NCBI GenBank assembly: GCA_028554795.2
Contig: CM068839.1
Location: 85,271,540-85,335,539 of the forward strand
DNA: 64,000 bases
Source of the DNA: Sinohyriopsis cumingii
Taxonomy: Eukaryota > Mollusca > Bivalvia > Unionida > Unionidae
Direction: 5' to 3'
In this document: positions 7,583-20,136 of the stretch, piece by piece
Numbering within the stretch: position 1 is the first letter of the stretch
Layout: each line of letters begins with the position of its first letter
Notes under the pieces: model-generated
Told to the model about the DNA's origin: nothing
The model's database searches: none
Seen by the model: the letters and a program-made list of their open reading frames with translations, nothing else
Position numbers and translations under genes: made by a program

Positions 7583-8129
7583 CATACAGTTGTCTGCCTT
7601 GCCTGTGCAAACAAACCAGAAAACATCTTCAGTAGCTAATGTTCTGATATGATAACACTATCTACACCTTAGCATATCAAGCAGGTATTTCTGTGCTTCG
7701 AGTCTTTGAATCTCATTGTGAACACTGTTCATAAATGATCAAGACAATGGGACCACATAACTTGAATGGGCTCATAAATAAGCAATTTTCCACTGCCAGT
7801 TTGTGTTTGTACAAATGTCTTTCAATCGAATACACCTGCAACGATAGCTTTCCTCTTGTATGTAGTCAAACTTTCGATGCTGAACTTACAAAGTATCCCT
7901 TCTGAAGTCAACTGCATCCAACATTTTTGACCAATGTACAATTCACAGCTGTTACATGCTATTGGTTAGTTGGCATTACATACTAAGAGAGGCAACTCAT
8001 GAAATCCAATAGATGTTGCTAGGACAAAGCACTAAAATATCTGTTTGAGCTGCCAAGGTGTAGATAGGTTATCATATTTGAACCCTGCCTAGTGAAGATG
8101 ACCAGAAAATGTAATTAGAGTTAACTGTA
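7583..8129. repeat. Long diverged inverted repeat (arms about 136 bp)
   Basis: The left arm 7583-7718 and right arm 7993-8129 are diverged reverse complements of almost equal length. Clear anchors are GATATGATAACACTATCTAC on the left against GGTGTAGATAGGTTATCATA on the right, plus ATACAGTT/AACTGTAT at the outer ends, CATCTTCAGTAGC/GCCTAGTGAAGATG, and GTGCTTCG/AAAGCAC inside. Pairing may continue weakly into the 274-bp spacer. It may be an old foldback or MITE-like element; no coding frame is present. Other copies: 15775-16321, 23953-24499, 32126-32672, 40302-40848, 48484-49030, 56669-57215. Confidence 0.65.
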
Positions 8130-8649
8130 TTTTCTTTAGGATTTATTTATTTTTATTTATTTAATTTTAAATGTCATCTTTAAGATTTTCATACTTTTAT
8201 CAAACACTACTTTAGATAACATACATTATTATACTATTTACAACTATACTAATGTTGATAAGCTTTTCAAATAGAGCACATACATTCTTCTTATGAATAT
8301 GTACACTCGTAAATATATCAAATCAAACAGATATGCAAATATTCAACAGTTTAAACTTTCAAGTCTATCAATATCTTAACAAAATTTATTTTCAACAGCT
8401 TGCGTTTTAATCATGCAGTGGGTGGAACATGGTTCCTCCTTCAACAATATGATTATCAAGAAGAAAACAAACCCTACAAATTACACAAATCATAACCTTG
8501 TTGAGTGAAACCTCTTGTGTCACTCCAAGAGATTTCAATCAAATGAAGATTGGTCGAAAGTCTTGAGTATTTCTTCCTAATGCCAAAAAAGAGCTGGGGC
8601 TCCAGACTGAGCTTTTGTGTTAAAATTTTGAGACAAGTGTATCCAGGTT
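8130..8649. other. AT-rich stretch across the arbitrary unit border
   Basis: It contains a (TTTA)n-like run at about 8141-8170, which on the minus strand reads as repeated AATAAA words, then about 460 bp without recognisable content up to the 88-bp palindrome. The T/A-rich run could be the tail of a minus-strand retroposon, but no body is recognised. The stretch recurs in all units, as at 16322-16841 and 24500-25019. Confidence 0.5.
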
Positions 8650-9132
8650 CAGTGGAACCCCGCTATAACGCGATAATTGGGGTCCACAAAAGTGGATCGC
8701 GTTAATATCGGGGTCACGTTAAGGCGGGGTTTTACAGTATTTTACTTTTCTGAGAGAACAACTCATTGGCAAATATACGTGTATTCATGTCTACGGTATA
8801 TGATGAATAGGGTATCAACACCGTTTAACATCGTGCCGTCGTGGCATTCAGTTCATCTATAATGCATGTAATTCCATTGAAAAATTGCACACAGATTTAC
8901 AATATTCAATATTATTTCCCCTGATCATTGTATCTGAATTATCAACACCGTTTACTTGCCGTCTGATATCACTGTGCGAGCTGTAATTGTATAATGTTGT
9001 GGCAGTATTCGAGTAAACACCCAAAACAATTTACCGTAGACAGAAAAGATAATCATCGTTGTCATACACGCGATAACGTGATGCTGACCTGTCTTGAGTG
9101 TAATCGAAGTAGAGGCGCTGGCGCCTTGGGTG

Positions 9133-10083
9133 CTAGTTAAGTGATCGGGGTGGTAATTGTGTGTCCTCGGGAATTACTTGTAATTGTTCACGTGTGAATC
9201 CACGTTGAGGAGCAGTCGAATCCAGCATGTAGATTGCTGGTCTACCAGTGGATCTAGTTATGTTAGATATCTTGTGTGCGGTAATACTCCAGATAGGATC
9301 AGTCGCTCTTTTTTTACCACCTTCAAGTTCACCTGGTTCATATAAATATCTCACAGTGACACTACCCAGTATTGGCTGCGCTGAGAAACCACGTCGTTGT
9401 ACAGGTACATGTTTTTTAGTGACCGCGATGGCAGGTTTCATGTTGGTTGTTCGAGTAATTTCATTATTTAGCGCAGCTATCACGCTTGGTAATCTTGCAA
9501 CCCATTCACGAGATCTCTTATCCTGAATGAATTCCTTCGCGTATTGATATCCAAATAACCGCTCAGCAAGTGTTCGATTAAATCGCTCAACAATTGCCTG
9601 ATCACGATGAATTGCACTATGTCCTCGCCTGATGGCGACATTATGTTGCTTCATCAACGACGATACTGCGCCTTGAAATTCTTTACCAGGATCAACTTGT
9701 AGCAGCTGTGGCCATCGTAGAGGCTCTCGTTGATAAATTCGTTCAAGCGCAGAAGCAACCTCAGATGCTGTTTTAGTCGCTAACGGTTCCGCATCTTTGT
9801 ATCTACTTGCAATATCAACTACAGTTAACGCGTACTTGTACGTTCGGCGACGAATGGTATCATGTGGCAGAAATAATATATCAGCCTGATGAACTTCATT
9901 TGGCACAACATCGAAATGTGCAAAGTGAATTTGTTTAGGCGGTGGTTGGTAAATTTGCCATATTGCCTGTTTGGATAACCAATTCTTAGCAGTATCACGT
10001 GTGACTTTTGCTGCGTTGGCAAGCTTGCCGATTGCTGCGCTACCTCTCCAGTATCCTCTTGGGGAATAATAAATCGACTCCAT
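9133..10083 (-). CDS. Polinton-type integrase, copy 2
   Basis: 316 codons, protein apparently identical to the copy 1 integrase. The frame looks whole. It lies 5' to 3' after the phospholipase-like remnant of the same unit. Confidence 0.92.
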   Translation of the reverse strand: MESIYYSPRGYWRGSAAIGKLANAAKVTRDTAKNWLSKQAIWQIYQPPPKQIHFAHFDVVPNEVHQADILFLPHDTIRRRTYKYALTVVDIASRYKDAEPLATKTASEVASALERIYQREPLRWPQLLQVDPGKEFQGAVSSLMKQHNVAIRRGHSAIHRDQAIVERFNRTLAERLFGYQYAKEFIQDKRSREWVARLPSVIAALNNEITRTTNMKPAIAVTKKHVPVQRRGFSAQPILGSVTVRYLYEPGELEGGKKRATDPIWSITAHKISNITRSTGRPAIYMLDSTAPQRGFTREQLQVIPEDTQLPPRSLN

Positions 10084-10088
10084 TATAA

Positions 10089-10441
10089 TTAATTACCAGT
10101 GCCTAATACAAGCTTAGATTTCATCGCAGATTTTATTAACCAGCTAGCTAACTTTTCTTTGAAAGATTTATCAGTGATGGCATTTAACGCGTGAATTTCA
10201 CATGCGCGAGATGCCTATCTTGTAGATCCTTACTTCGGTAAGCTACATCATGGACATGGCATGCTTTATCGATAGCAATTATCGGGTACTCACCTGGATT
10301 GGGTTGATTTAAGGCATCAAGCCTGATATCAAGTCGGGTTCCAGGACCACAGTAATTATGTCCTGGAAGATGTTTTTCTCCTGGGTATTTAGCCCACGGA
10401 GTTCCTGGTAATTTTCCTAACTTGGCCGCGATATCACCTCT
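10089..10441 (-). pseudogene. Phospholipase A2-like remnant, copy 2
   Basis: Both signature motifs are present (about 10336-10360 and 10235-10252). It is broken in the same way as copy 1. Confidence 0.72.
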
Positions 10442-10635
10442 TTTTTTTGTTTAATTGACTTTGATTTTGGCGCTGACTTTGGTTTCGGCGCTTTACCTGA
10501 CGAAATAAATTTAAACTTTTTTGTGCCGCATCGTTCACACTTGCCTGTAAGCGCTTGTCGATTATTTTTTGTTGTAGTGGATGTTATGTTTGCAGTTGGG
10601 GTACGTGCTCTACATTTCACACAATATAAATCCAT
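10417..10635 (-). CDS. Small zinc-ribbon protein, copy 2
   Basis: 72 codons with all four cysteines. One residue in the linker after the second CxxC differs from copy 1 and is shared with copy 3. Looks whole. Confidence 0.8.
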   Translation of the reverse strand: MDLYCVKCRARTPTANITSTTTKNNRQALTGKCERCGTKKFKFISSGKAPKPKSAPKSKSIKQKKEVISRPS

Positions 10636-10655
10636 ATTATTTTATAATATATCCA

Positions 10656-11294
10656 ATGGAGATCACTGACTTTTCTGCTACAAAACGACGAGAGCCAATC
10701 AAACATAACTCGGTGCTACCAAATTCAATTCGAATGATTATTATAGGCCCATCTGGAAGTGGTAAGACGCAGTTGTTACTTAATTTAATAATGAAGTGGA
10801 TGAAGTGGAATAAGTTGTATTTGGTAGCTCCATCTGTGGATGATCAGCGATGCTACAGCGTGTTAAAAGATTTTAATGAGAATGCAAAATCGATAAGCTG
10901 CGACGATGATGTTGTTGAATTTATTACTAGTATTGATGAATCAACAAGTATGGATGATATTGATGGAAGTATTAATAATTTAGTCATGTACGACGATGTG
11001 ATGTTGGACAAACAATCAAATCCTGCCAGGATATTCTCACGCGGCAGACATAAAAATGTAGATGTGATTTATGTAACTCAACGATATATACAAATCCCAA
11101 AAGTGATCAGGGACAACTGTAACATTCTTGCGCTGTTCAACAGCGTTGACACACACACGTTACGAAATAAACATCAGACTTGGTGCAGCGGCGATATGGA
11201 TATAAATAAGTTTAAACATTTCTTTAGTCGTGCTCAGGCAAAACCACATGGGTTTGTAACGCTAAATTTACATGATCCTCGAACACGGTATTGA
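10656..11294 (+). CDS. A32-like packaging ATPase, copy 2
   Basis: 212 residues, with Walker A and B unchanged. One residue after the VTQR block differs from copy 1 and is shared with copies 3 and 8. The frame looks whole. Confidence 0.92.
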   Translation: MEITDFSATKRREPIKHNSVLPNSIRMIIIGPSGSGKTQLLLNLIMKWMKWNKLYLVAPSVDDQRCYSVLKDFNENAKSISCDDDVVEFITSIDESTSMDDIDGSINNLVMYDDVMLDKQSNPARIFSRGRHKNVDVIYVTQRYIQIPKVIRDNCNILALFNSVDTHTLRNKHQTWCSGDMDINKFKHFFSRAQAKPHGFVTLNLHDPRTRY

Positions 11295-11911
11295 GTCGGG
11301 TTAGATACAATTTTCAGCTAGAGAGCAGCAGAGGGGGCGACGACAACAGCACGCAGCAACAATGGCGACAATTATGTTTACAACGAAGCACCCTCGCGGT
11401 TTTATTTCGGCGTTTGGAAGTTGTAGGCGGCGCCCCTTCTGACGATGACAACAACAAAACGGCGACAACTGCGTTTACAATGAAGCGTCAACGCGGTTTT
11501 TTAAAGGGCTTATTTCGGCGTTTGGAGGCTTCTAAAAGTTGTGGGATGCTGCTTAAATTTCCAGGGTTTTTAAAGGACGAAATTAATTTTTTCAAGGTTC
11601 ACCTATGACCATTACTGAATGGAATTAAAGAACATTTTAGATTGCAAAACATGCATTTTCTAAATCTAAAGATGTTTCTCTTTCAAGACTCGCCATAACA
11701 TCTAAGTCAGAAAAGACGATCGTGTACAAAACCACAAAATGTATCACATGAAACAAGTTTGATTATATTTCTATAAATTGGCACGTAAAGTCATTTCAAT
11801 GTACAGAACACAATTTCTAACATTATTTTGCTGACCTGCATTATGTTGCCAAGTGGTAACAACATAATGAATATAAATTAGTTTTGTTTCCTTTCAAACC
11901 TTTAAGTCGCG

Positions 11912-11913
<2 letters not shown>

Positions 11914-11959
<46 letters not shown>
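11914..11959. repeat. (TG)23 microsatellite, copy 2
   Basis: 46 bases, the longest tract in the window, with the same flanks as copy 1. Confidence 0.97.
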
Positions 11960-11960
<1 letters not shown>

Positions 11961-12740
11961 ATCTTATAGAAAGCAAACATTTCCTATTAAAGTATATATA
12001 AAAAACAATAAATGCAAATAATTACAATCTTATATGGAACGAAAAAAATAAAATCCCAAACTAGATTTTTCAAAGAACCTAATCTCCTTTAGACGATCTG
12101 GTTAAAAATCCATCATTTTAAAAACATTTTCACAAGGGCTGATTTAAATTTTGACAAAAGACCTTCAAAATTATATACTGTTGTACAAACAAGGGCTGGA
12201 TTTTATGTAAAATCAACATGTCTTCTTGTAATTCATTAAACCAGTTCCCAAGCCTGTATTGATACATGGGATCTTATCGTGTTTTAATATATAATACAAG
12301 GGACAACAATTTCTCATTTCAGCTCTGAGATTCAACAATTTGGACTACAAATTTGGCTTAAAACGAATAGCAGTCCATTTTTAATCAAGGTTTCCTCCGA
12401 TTATTCTCACCCTATTTCTCATATTTGGACATTTAGGTTGGGGTGTGGGGTCATTGCTAGTGCATATAGAACATTTGGAATATGCCGCCACCATGCGTAA
12501 CGACATATGGTACTCGCTTACCAGTAGGCCTAGCAAATTTAAACTTATATCTACGCATACCTGCATGAAATCGATAGAAAAGTGATTTATTTTCTCAAAA
12601 ATGGCAATTATTATAAACGTTATATCTTTAATCCGCCGAGACTAGACGAAACTACGGTATAGATGAAACCTGACCCTGTACTCGCCATCTGCATTACTAG
12701 TCACATGACTTCACAAATCTCAAACGTTTTCTTTATTTTG

Positions 12741-12932
12741 TTTTTGTGGGGTTTAACGCCATTTTTCAGCACACGATTGGCTATACATGGCGGCCAGTAT
12801 TAATGGTGGAGGAAGAACCCGGGAAAACCCCGGAAAGAACCACCGACCCTCGAGAAGCTACTGGCAAGCTTCCTCACATACCCACATTGGAAATCTCAAA
12901 CGACGGCATTGGAAGTCCAAAAGTCACGTGAT
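12741..12932 (+). repeat. Dispersed molluscan-type repeat, copy 2
   Basis: Same element in unit 2, without differences by eye. Confidence 0.58.
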
Positions 12933-15900
12933 ATCAACAACAAACTCCTTTTTAATGTTGTTGTACAGAAATTCAATTATATTAAATAAAAAAGTGAGAT
13001 AATTTTTGTAAAAACCAGCAATCTGGCCAATCTGATTTATCAAGCAGAGAGCACATGTCAACGTGGTAGTCACGTGATGCAACACAACTCCAGAAGTTGT
13101 TCTTGGAATATATAAAAATAGAGAATTTTGTGTTCTTTCGGTTTTGCATTTTTATTACAACCAGCATATGACTTTCATTTAATTTTGTTTTCTTTCTCTA
13201 CAACATTTGAAAATGTGGGTTGTTAGATTTGTGAAATCATGCGACTAGCGATGCAAATAGCAAGTACCAGGTAACATTTCATCAACGCTGTATTTTTATC
13301 CTGTCTTTCTGCACATTAAAGGCAATGATTTTAATACTAATGATTTCTGAGAAATCGATTTCATGCATGTATCAATAGACCTAACAAAGTTTAAGTTTGC
13401 TCGGCCATTCGGTATGTGGCTGTGCTTTGCTACAACCATGTTGGCCTCTTGTGATGCTAGACTGGTTTTCATACCTTATATGTAATGAAAGATATGGATA
13501 TCGAGCTGATTTTAAACATACAAGTCTACTAGACGAATCTAATCCACTCAGCATTTGGATTCACTCAGCATATATGTTTATTGCAAGCACCCAAATGATC
13601 CATACTGCACCCTCCGAATATTCTGGTTAGAACTTGATAAATTAAACACGATCAGTTTAGTTACGGCTCAGTCACATGATTGTTTTGGGCATCAATTGGT
13701 GGCGGAAAATTACCGAGTTTTCCGGACTTTTATCAATATTTGCAAAATTCAAGGACTTTTCACGGTCGGGATTTTTTTTATATTTCTCTCCACTTTTTCC
13801 TGACAGCGTGGGAACCCTGAATTAACAGATAGGTATAATACATCATAATTAATTAATCTTGGGAAAATCCACAAATAATCAATTACAGTAGTATGACTTT
13901 TCCACAAGGGCCCATACTCGCTTAGAAGTAGAGTCCAACTGCAAACATTGCAACATAGATCTGCTATCGCATAATGAGATCAAGGTCTTTGAGAATAGAT
14001 ACGGTAATAGACAACAAGGTATCTAAACAAAATTTTTCCATCAAAGAATACACCAAACCATTCTTATTCTATGAGGTAATACTACTGAATCTGTCTGAAA
14101 ATAAAGTAATATACATAAGATTCATTGACCATGTTTTGTGGTTATCAAAACCTCAGTGATTTATAATGTAACATCATAATAAAATTATATAAAGAAAAAC
14201 ATGCCACAAAAACAAGATAAAATGTGGAAGTGTTATATTAAAAAAATCATAACATAATTAAAGAGAACAAAGATATATACCATAAATACATCTTAAGTAG
14301 CTTACAAAAGAAATTTTTGGAAGCTTGTCTTCCTGTAAGCCAAAGGATGCAAAATAAAGTGGGAGATGATATCAAATTAGTTCCACAAAATGTAAGTGTA
14401 GTAAACATTAATGAAACGTTATCTGTTAAAAATGCACTTTCTCGAAAGAACTATGGACCTTTTTAAATTCTGAGATACCCTGCTTTACTCACCCCATAAA
14501 TAACACATCATACTTTAATTAACTAAAGTTTCTGGAACTAAGCTTTTAAAAGGTAAGTTGAAAAACTGGATTATTTATTTTCCGTATTTAACTTGGAAAC
14601 CAGTTAGTGATAATCTATATGCTGTGGGGTTTGACTTAGGTTTATATGAAATTGTCACAGCATCCATCCCAATCACTGCAAGATTTGTAAAGGTTTATAT
14701 GAAATTGTCACATCATCCATACCATTCACTGCAAGATTTGTAAAAATAAGAAGACTACAAATGAAGCAATTTCTGAAAACTCAATTTAAATTTTGTGATA
14801 TGTTTATCTTTGCTTAAGACAGACACATACTGGTATTATCACAAATTAGACTGGCTTTTGTTATGACTCAGAAAGGCTTTGATAATCTAAAGTTGCTGTT
14901 GTTAAAGGAACAGTCATACAAAGTTTGATTAACACTAACTCAATTTTTATAGAGAGATGAAACTGAAGGTATTTAAAGTCAGACAAGAGCTTGGGAAACT
15001 ATCCGGAACTTGTTTCTTAATCAGAGATTGTCCCTACAAACATTCTTGCTCAATCTGATCAAAACTGGCTTTGACATTTTAAATTTGTTCAAAAACGGTT
15101 TTGCATCTGGTTGCCATGGAAGCCACTCCAGGCATTAATGTCACACAGTATATCCTAAGAAACATTCCTGCAAGGTTTGATCGAAATATATTCTGCAAAC
15201 GTCAAAAACATGTTTTACACAAGGTTGTGACATAAACTACTCCAATGCAAGGGAAGCCACTTTGACATAATTTGGGCAGAGCATATCCTAAACATTTATA
15301 TGAAGTTTAATGAAAATCAGTGGTGCACAATTTTATCTTAGAAGTCTAAATTAGAAAGCAGTAATGGGCTGATAATAGAAGCAGGACCAAGAAGTAAAAT
15401 AAAATGACAGCCTTTTAATATACAGTGTACACTGGTATAGTCATGCAGAATCCACCTTACATAGGTTCTGTCCACCTAAAAATGAGTCCATGAAGCACCA
15501 TATTTTGAATGCACATTGTATTTATATATGTACACCTAAGAAAAGAAAAGAAACTCAAACCGTGCACAACCTTTGGTCCTGTGATCAAGAAATATATATA
15601 TTCATTCACTCCAAAAAAGGGAAACATTTCAAAGGCTTTAGAATTATAAGGCAAAACAAAACTGTACTTACAACTTCACTAATATAGTGTACAGTTATTT
15701 ATTCTTTAACACGTATTTTAATGATATTAACAAGATATCTTTACTTAAGTCATGCAACACTAATAAAAGACCTTCATACAGTTGTCTGCCTTGCCTGTGC
15801 AAACAAACCAGAAAACATCTTCAGTAGCTAATGTTCTGATATGATAACACTATCTACACCTTAGCATATCAAGCAGGTATTTCTGTGCTTCGAGTCTTTG

Positions 15901-17324
15901 AATCTCATTGTGAACACTGTTCATAAATGATCAAGACAATGGGACCACATAACTTGAATGGGCTCATAAATAATCAATTTTCCACTGCCAGTTTGTGTTT
16001 GTACAAATGTCTTTCAATCGAATACACCTACAACGATAGCTTTCCTCTTGTATGTAGTCAAACTTTCGATGCTGAACTTACAAAGTATCCCTTCTGAAGT
16101 CAACTGCATCCAACATTTTTGACCAATGTACAATTCACAGCTGTTACATGCTATTGGTTAGTTGGCATTACATACTAAGAGAGGCAACTCATGAAATCCA
16201 ATAGATGTTGCTAGGACAAAGCACTAAAATATCTGTTTGAGCTGCCAAGGTGTAGATAGGTTATCATATTTGAACCCTGCCTAGTGAAGATGACCAGAAA
16301 ATGTAATTAGAGTTAACTGTATTTTCTTTAGGATTTATTTATTTTTATTTATTTAATTTTAAATGTCATCTTTAAGATTTTCATACTTTTATCAAACACT
16401 ACTTTAGATAACATACATTATTATACTATTTACAACTATACTAATGTTGATAAGCTTTTCAAATAGAGCACATACATTCTTCTTATGAATATGTACACTC
16501 GTAAATATATCAAATCAAACAGATATGCAAATATTCAACAGTTTAAACTTTCAAGTCTATCAATATCTTAACAAAATTTATTTTCAACAGCTTGCGTTTT
16601 AATCATGCAGTGGGTGGAACATGGTTCCTCCTTCAAAAATATGATTATCAAGAAGAAAACAAACCCTACAAATTACACAAATCATAACCTTGTTGAGTGA
16701 AACCTCTTGTGTCACTCCAAGAGATTTCAATCAAATGAAGATTGGTCGAAAGTCTTGAGTATTTCTTCCTAATGCCAAAAAAGAGCTGGGGCTCCAGACT
16801 GAGCTTTTGTGTTAAAATTTTGAGACAAGTGTATCCAGGTTCAGTGGAACCCCGCTATAACGCGATAATTGGGGTCCACAAAAGTGGATCGCGTTAATAT
16901 CGGGGTCACGTTAAGGCGGGGTTTTACAGTATTTTACTTTTCTGAGAGAACAACTCATTGGCAAATATACGTGTATTCATGTCTACGGTATATGATGAAT
17001 AGGGTATCAACACCGTTTAACATCGTGCCGTCGTGGCATTCAGTTCATCTATAATGCATGTAATTCCATTGAAAAATTGCACACAGATTTACAATATTCA
17101 ATATTATTTCCCCTGATCATTGTATCTGAATTATCAACACCGTTTACTTGCCGTCTGATATCACTGTGCGAGCTGTAATTGTATAATGTTGTGGCAGTAT
17201 TCGAGTAAACACCCAAAACAATTTACCGTAGACAGAAAAGATAATCATCGTTGTCATACACGCGATAACGTGATGCTGACCTGTCTTGAGTGTAATCGAA
17301 GTAGAGGCGCTGGCGCCTTGGGTG

Positions 17325-18275
17325 CTAGTTAAGTGATCGGGGTGGTAATTGTGTGTCCTCGGGAATTACTTGTAATTGTTCACGTGTGAATCCACGTTGA
17401 GGAGCAGTCGAATCCAGCATGTAGATTGCTGGTCTACCAGTGGATCTAGTTATGTTAGATATCTTGTGTGCGGTAATACTCCAGATAGGATCAGTCGCTC
17501 TTTTTTTACCACCTTCAAGTTCACCTGGTTCATATAAATATCTCACAGTGACACTACCCAGTATTGGCTGCGCTGAGAAACCACGTCGTTGTACAGGTAC
17601 ATGTTTTTTAGTGACCGCGATGGCAGGTTTCATGTTGGTTGTTCGAGTAATTTCATTATTTAGCGCAGCTATCACGCTTGGTAATCTTGCAACCCATTCA
17701 CGAGATCTCTTATCCTGAATGAATTCCTTCGCGTATTGATATCCAAATAACCGCTCAGCAAGTGTTCGATTAAATCGCTCAACAATTGCCTGATCACGAT
17801 GAATTGCACTATGTCCTCGCCTGATGGCGACATTATGTTGCTTCATCAACGACGATACTGCGCCTTGAAATTCTTTACCAGGATCAACTTGTAGCAGCTG
17901 TGGCCATCGTAGAGGCTCTCGTTGATAAATTCGTTCAAGCGCAGAAGCAACCTCAGATGCTGTTTTAGTCGCTAACGGTTCCGCATCTTTGTATCTACTT
18001 GCAATATCAACTACAGTTAACGCGTACTTGTACGTTCGGCGACGAATGGTATCATGTGGCAGAAATAATATATCAGCCTGATGAACTTCATTTGGCACAA
18101 TATCGAAATGTGCAAAGTGAATTTGTTTAGGCGGTGGTTGGTAAATTTGCCATATTGCCTGTTTGGATAACCAATTCTTAGCAGTATCACGTGTGACTTT
18201 TGCTGCGTTGGCAAGCTTGCCGATTGCTGCGCTACCTCTCCAGTATCCTCTTGGGGAATAATAAATCGACTCCAT
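17325..18275 (-). CDS. Polinton-type integrase, copy 3
   Basis: 316 codons, differing from copy 1 by one conservative residue near the start of the catalytic core. The frame looks whole. Confidence 0.92.
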   Translation of the reverse strand: MESIYYSPRGYWRGSAAIGKLANAAKVTRDTAKNWLSKQAIWQIYQPPPKQIHFAHFDIVPNEVHQADILFLPHDTIRRRTYKYALTVVDIASRYKDAEPLATKTASEVASALERIYQREPLRWPQLLQVDPGKEFQGAVSSLMKQHNVAIRRGHSAIHRDQAIVERFNRTLAERLFGYQYAKEFIQDKRSREWVARLPSVIAALNNEITRTTNMKPAIAVTKKHVPVQRRGFSAQPILGSVTVRYLYEPGELEGGKKRATDPIWSITAHKISNITRSTGRPAIYMLDSTAPQRGFTREQLQVIPEDTQLPPRSLN

Positions 18276-18280
18276 TATAA

Positions 18281-18633
18281 TTAATTACCAGTGCCTAATA
18301 CAAGCTTAGATTTCATCGCAGATTTTATTAACCAGCTAGCTAACTTTTCTTTGAAAGATTTATCAGTGATGGCATTTAACGCGTGAATTTCACATGCGCG
18401 AGATGCCTATCTTGTAGATCCTTACTTCGGTAAGCTACATCATGGACATGGCATGCTTTATCGATAGCAATTATCGGGTACTCACCTGGATTGGGTTGAT
18501 TTAAGGCATCAAGCCTGATATCAAGTCGGGTTCCAGGACCACAGTAATTATGTCCTGGAAGATGTTTTTCTCCTGGGTATTTAGCCCACGGAGTTCCTGG
18601 TAATTTTCCTAACTTGGCCGCGATATCACCTCT
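18281..18633 (-). pseudogene. Phospholipase A2-like remnant, copy 3
   Basis: Both motifs are present (about 18528-18552 and 18427-18444). The remnant is broken and was already so before amplification. Confidence 0.72.
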
Positions 18634-18827
18634 TTTTTTTGTTTAATTGACTTTGATTTTGGCGCTGACTTTGGTTTCGGCGCTTTACCTGACGAAATAA
18701 ATTTAAACTTTTTTGTGCCGCATCGTTCACACTTGCCTGTAAGCGCTTGTCGATTATTTTTTGTTGTAGTGGATGTTATGTTTGCAGTTGGGGTACGTGC
18801 TCTACATTTCACACAATATAAATCCAT
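18609..18827 (-). CDS. Small zinc-ribbon protein, copy 3
   Basis: 72 codons, protein identical to copy 2. Looks whole. Confidence 0.8.
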   Translation of the reverse strand: MDLYCVKCRARTPTANITSTTTKNNRQALTGKCERCGTKKFKFISSGKAPKPKSAPKSKSIKQKKEVISRPS

Positions 18828-18847
18828 ATTATTTTATAATATATCTA

Positions 18848-19486
18848 ATGGAGATCACTGACTTTTCTGCTACAAAACGACGAGAGCCAATCAAACATAA
18901 CTCGGTGCTACCAAATTCAATTCGAATGATTATTATAGGCCCATCTGGAAGTGGTAAGACGCAGTTGTTACTTAATTTAATAATGAAGTGGATGAAGTGG
19001 AATAAGTTGTATTTGGTAGCTCCATCTGTGGATGATCAGCGATGCTACAGCGTGTTAAAAGATTTTAATGAGAATGCAAAATCGATAAGCTGCGACGATG
19101 ATGTTGTTGAATTTATTACTAGTATTGATGAATCAACAAGTATGGATGATATTGATGGAAGTATTAATAATTTAGTCATGTACGACGATGTGATGTTGGA
19201 CAAACAATCAAATCCTGCCAGGATATTCTCACGCGGCAGACATAAAAATGTAGATGTGATTTATGTAACTCAACGATATATACAAATCCCAAAAGTGATC
19301 AGGGACAACTGTAACATTCTTGCGCTGTTCAACAGCGTTGACACACACACGTTACGAAATAAACATCAGACTTGGTGCAGCGGCGATATGGATATAAATA
19401 AGTTTAAACATTTCTTTAGTCGTGCTCAGGCAAAACCACATGGGTTTGTAACGCTAAATTTACATGATCCTCGAACACGGTATTGA
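18848..19486 (+). CDS. A32-like packaging ATPase, copy 3
   Basis: 212 residues, protein identical to copy 2. The base two before the ATG changes from C to T here and in every unit to the right. The frame looks whole. Confidence 0.92.
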   Translation: MEITDFSATKRREPIKHNSVLPNSIRMIIIGPSGSGKTQLLLNLIMKWMKWNKLYLVAPSVDDQRCYSVLKDFNENAKSISCDDDVVEFITSIDESTSMDDIDGSINNLVMYDDVMLDKQSNPARIFSRGRHKNVDVIYVTQRYIQIPKVIRDNCNILALFNSVDTHTLRNKHQTWCSGDMDINKFKHFFSRAQAKPHGFVTLNLHDPRTRY

Positions 19487-20103
19487 GTCGGGTTAGATAC
19501 AATTTTCAGCTAGAGAGCAGCAGAGGGGGCGACGACAACAGCACGCAGCAACAATGGCGACAATTATGTTTACAACGAAGCACCCTCGCGGTTTTATTTC
19601 GGCGTTTGGAAGTTGTAGGCGGCGCCCCTTCTGACGATGACAACAACAAAACGGCGACAACTGCGTTTACAATGAAGCGTCAACGCGGTTTTTTAAAGGG
19701 CTTATTTCGGCGTTTGGAGGCTTCTAAAAGTTGTGGGATGCTGCTTAAATTTCCAGGGTTTTTAAAGGACGAAATTAATTTTTTCAAGGTTCACCTATGA
19801 CCATTACTGAATGGAATTAAAGAACATTTTAGATTGCAAAACATGCATTTTCTAAATCTAAAGATGTTTCTCTTTCAAGACTCGCCATAACATCTAAGTC
19901 AGAAAAGACGATCGTGTACAAAACCACAAAATGTATCACATGAAACAAGTTTGATTATATTTCTATAAATTGGCACGTAAAGTCATTTCAATGTACAGAA
20001 CACAATTTCTAACATTATTTTGCTGACCTGCATTATGTTGCCAAGTGGTAACAACATAATGAATATAAATTAGTTTTGTTTCCTTTCAAACCTTTAAGTC
20101 GCG

Positions 20104-20105
<2 letters not shown>

Positions 20106-20135
<30 letters not shown>
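20106..20135. repeat. (TG)15 microsatellite, copy 3
   Basis: 30 bases, eight dinucleotides shorter than its left neighbour. Confidence 0.97.

Positions 20136-20136
<1 letters not shown>

Larger units (their letters stand above)
1..8186. repeat. Tandem array unit, copy 1 (8186 bp)
   Basis: The sequence at 1 recurs at 8187 in the same orientation and stays collinear throughout. The unit start is arbitrary because the window simply begins here; the true duplication boundary cannot be seen from inside the array. The unit carries a Polinton fragment, a (TG)20 tract and several older repeats. It is the most distinct of the complete copies in the 5000-5300 region, where it shares several bases with copies 7 and 8 rather than with copy 2. 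Confidence 0.97.
9111..11608. mobile_element. Polinton/Maverick fossil fragment, copy 2
   Basis: Collinear with the copy 1 fragment, with the same parts present and the same parts missing. The integrase, zinc-ribbon and ATPase frames look whole and the phospholipase-like part is broken. Confidence 0.85.
8187..16378. repeat. Tandem array unit, copy 2 (8192 bp)
   Basis: Same order of parts as copy 1. It is the longest unit because its TG tract is the longest, (TG)23. Around 13180-13320 it looks mosaic: the start of that stretch matches copies 1, 7 and 8, and the following 100 bp match copies 3-6. Confidence 0.97.
17303..19800. mobile_element. Polinton/Maverick fossil fragment, copy 3
   Basis: Collinear with copy 1. 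The integrase, zinc-ribbon and ATPase frames look whole and the phospholipase-like part is broken. Confidence 0.85.

Noticed and set aside
8141-8172. Poly(A) tail of a minus-strand LINE or SINE
   Set aside because: The run is (TTTA)n-like rather than a clean poly(T), and no retroposon body or target-site duplication is recognised.
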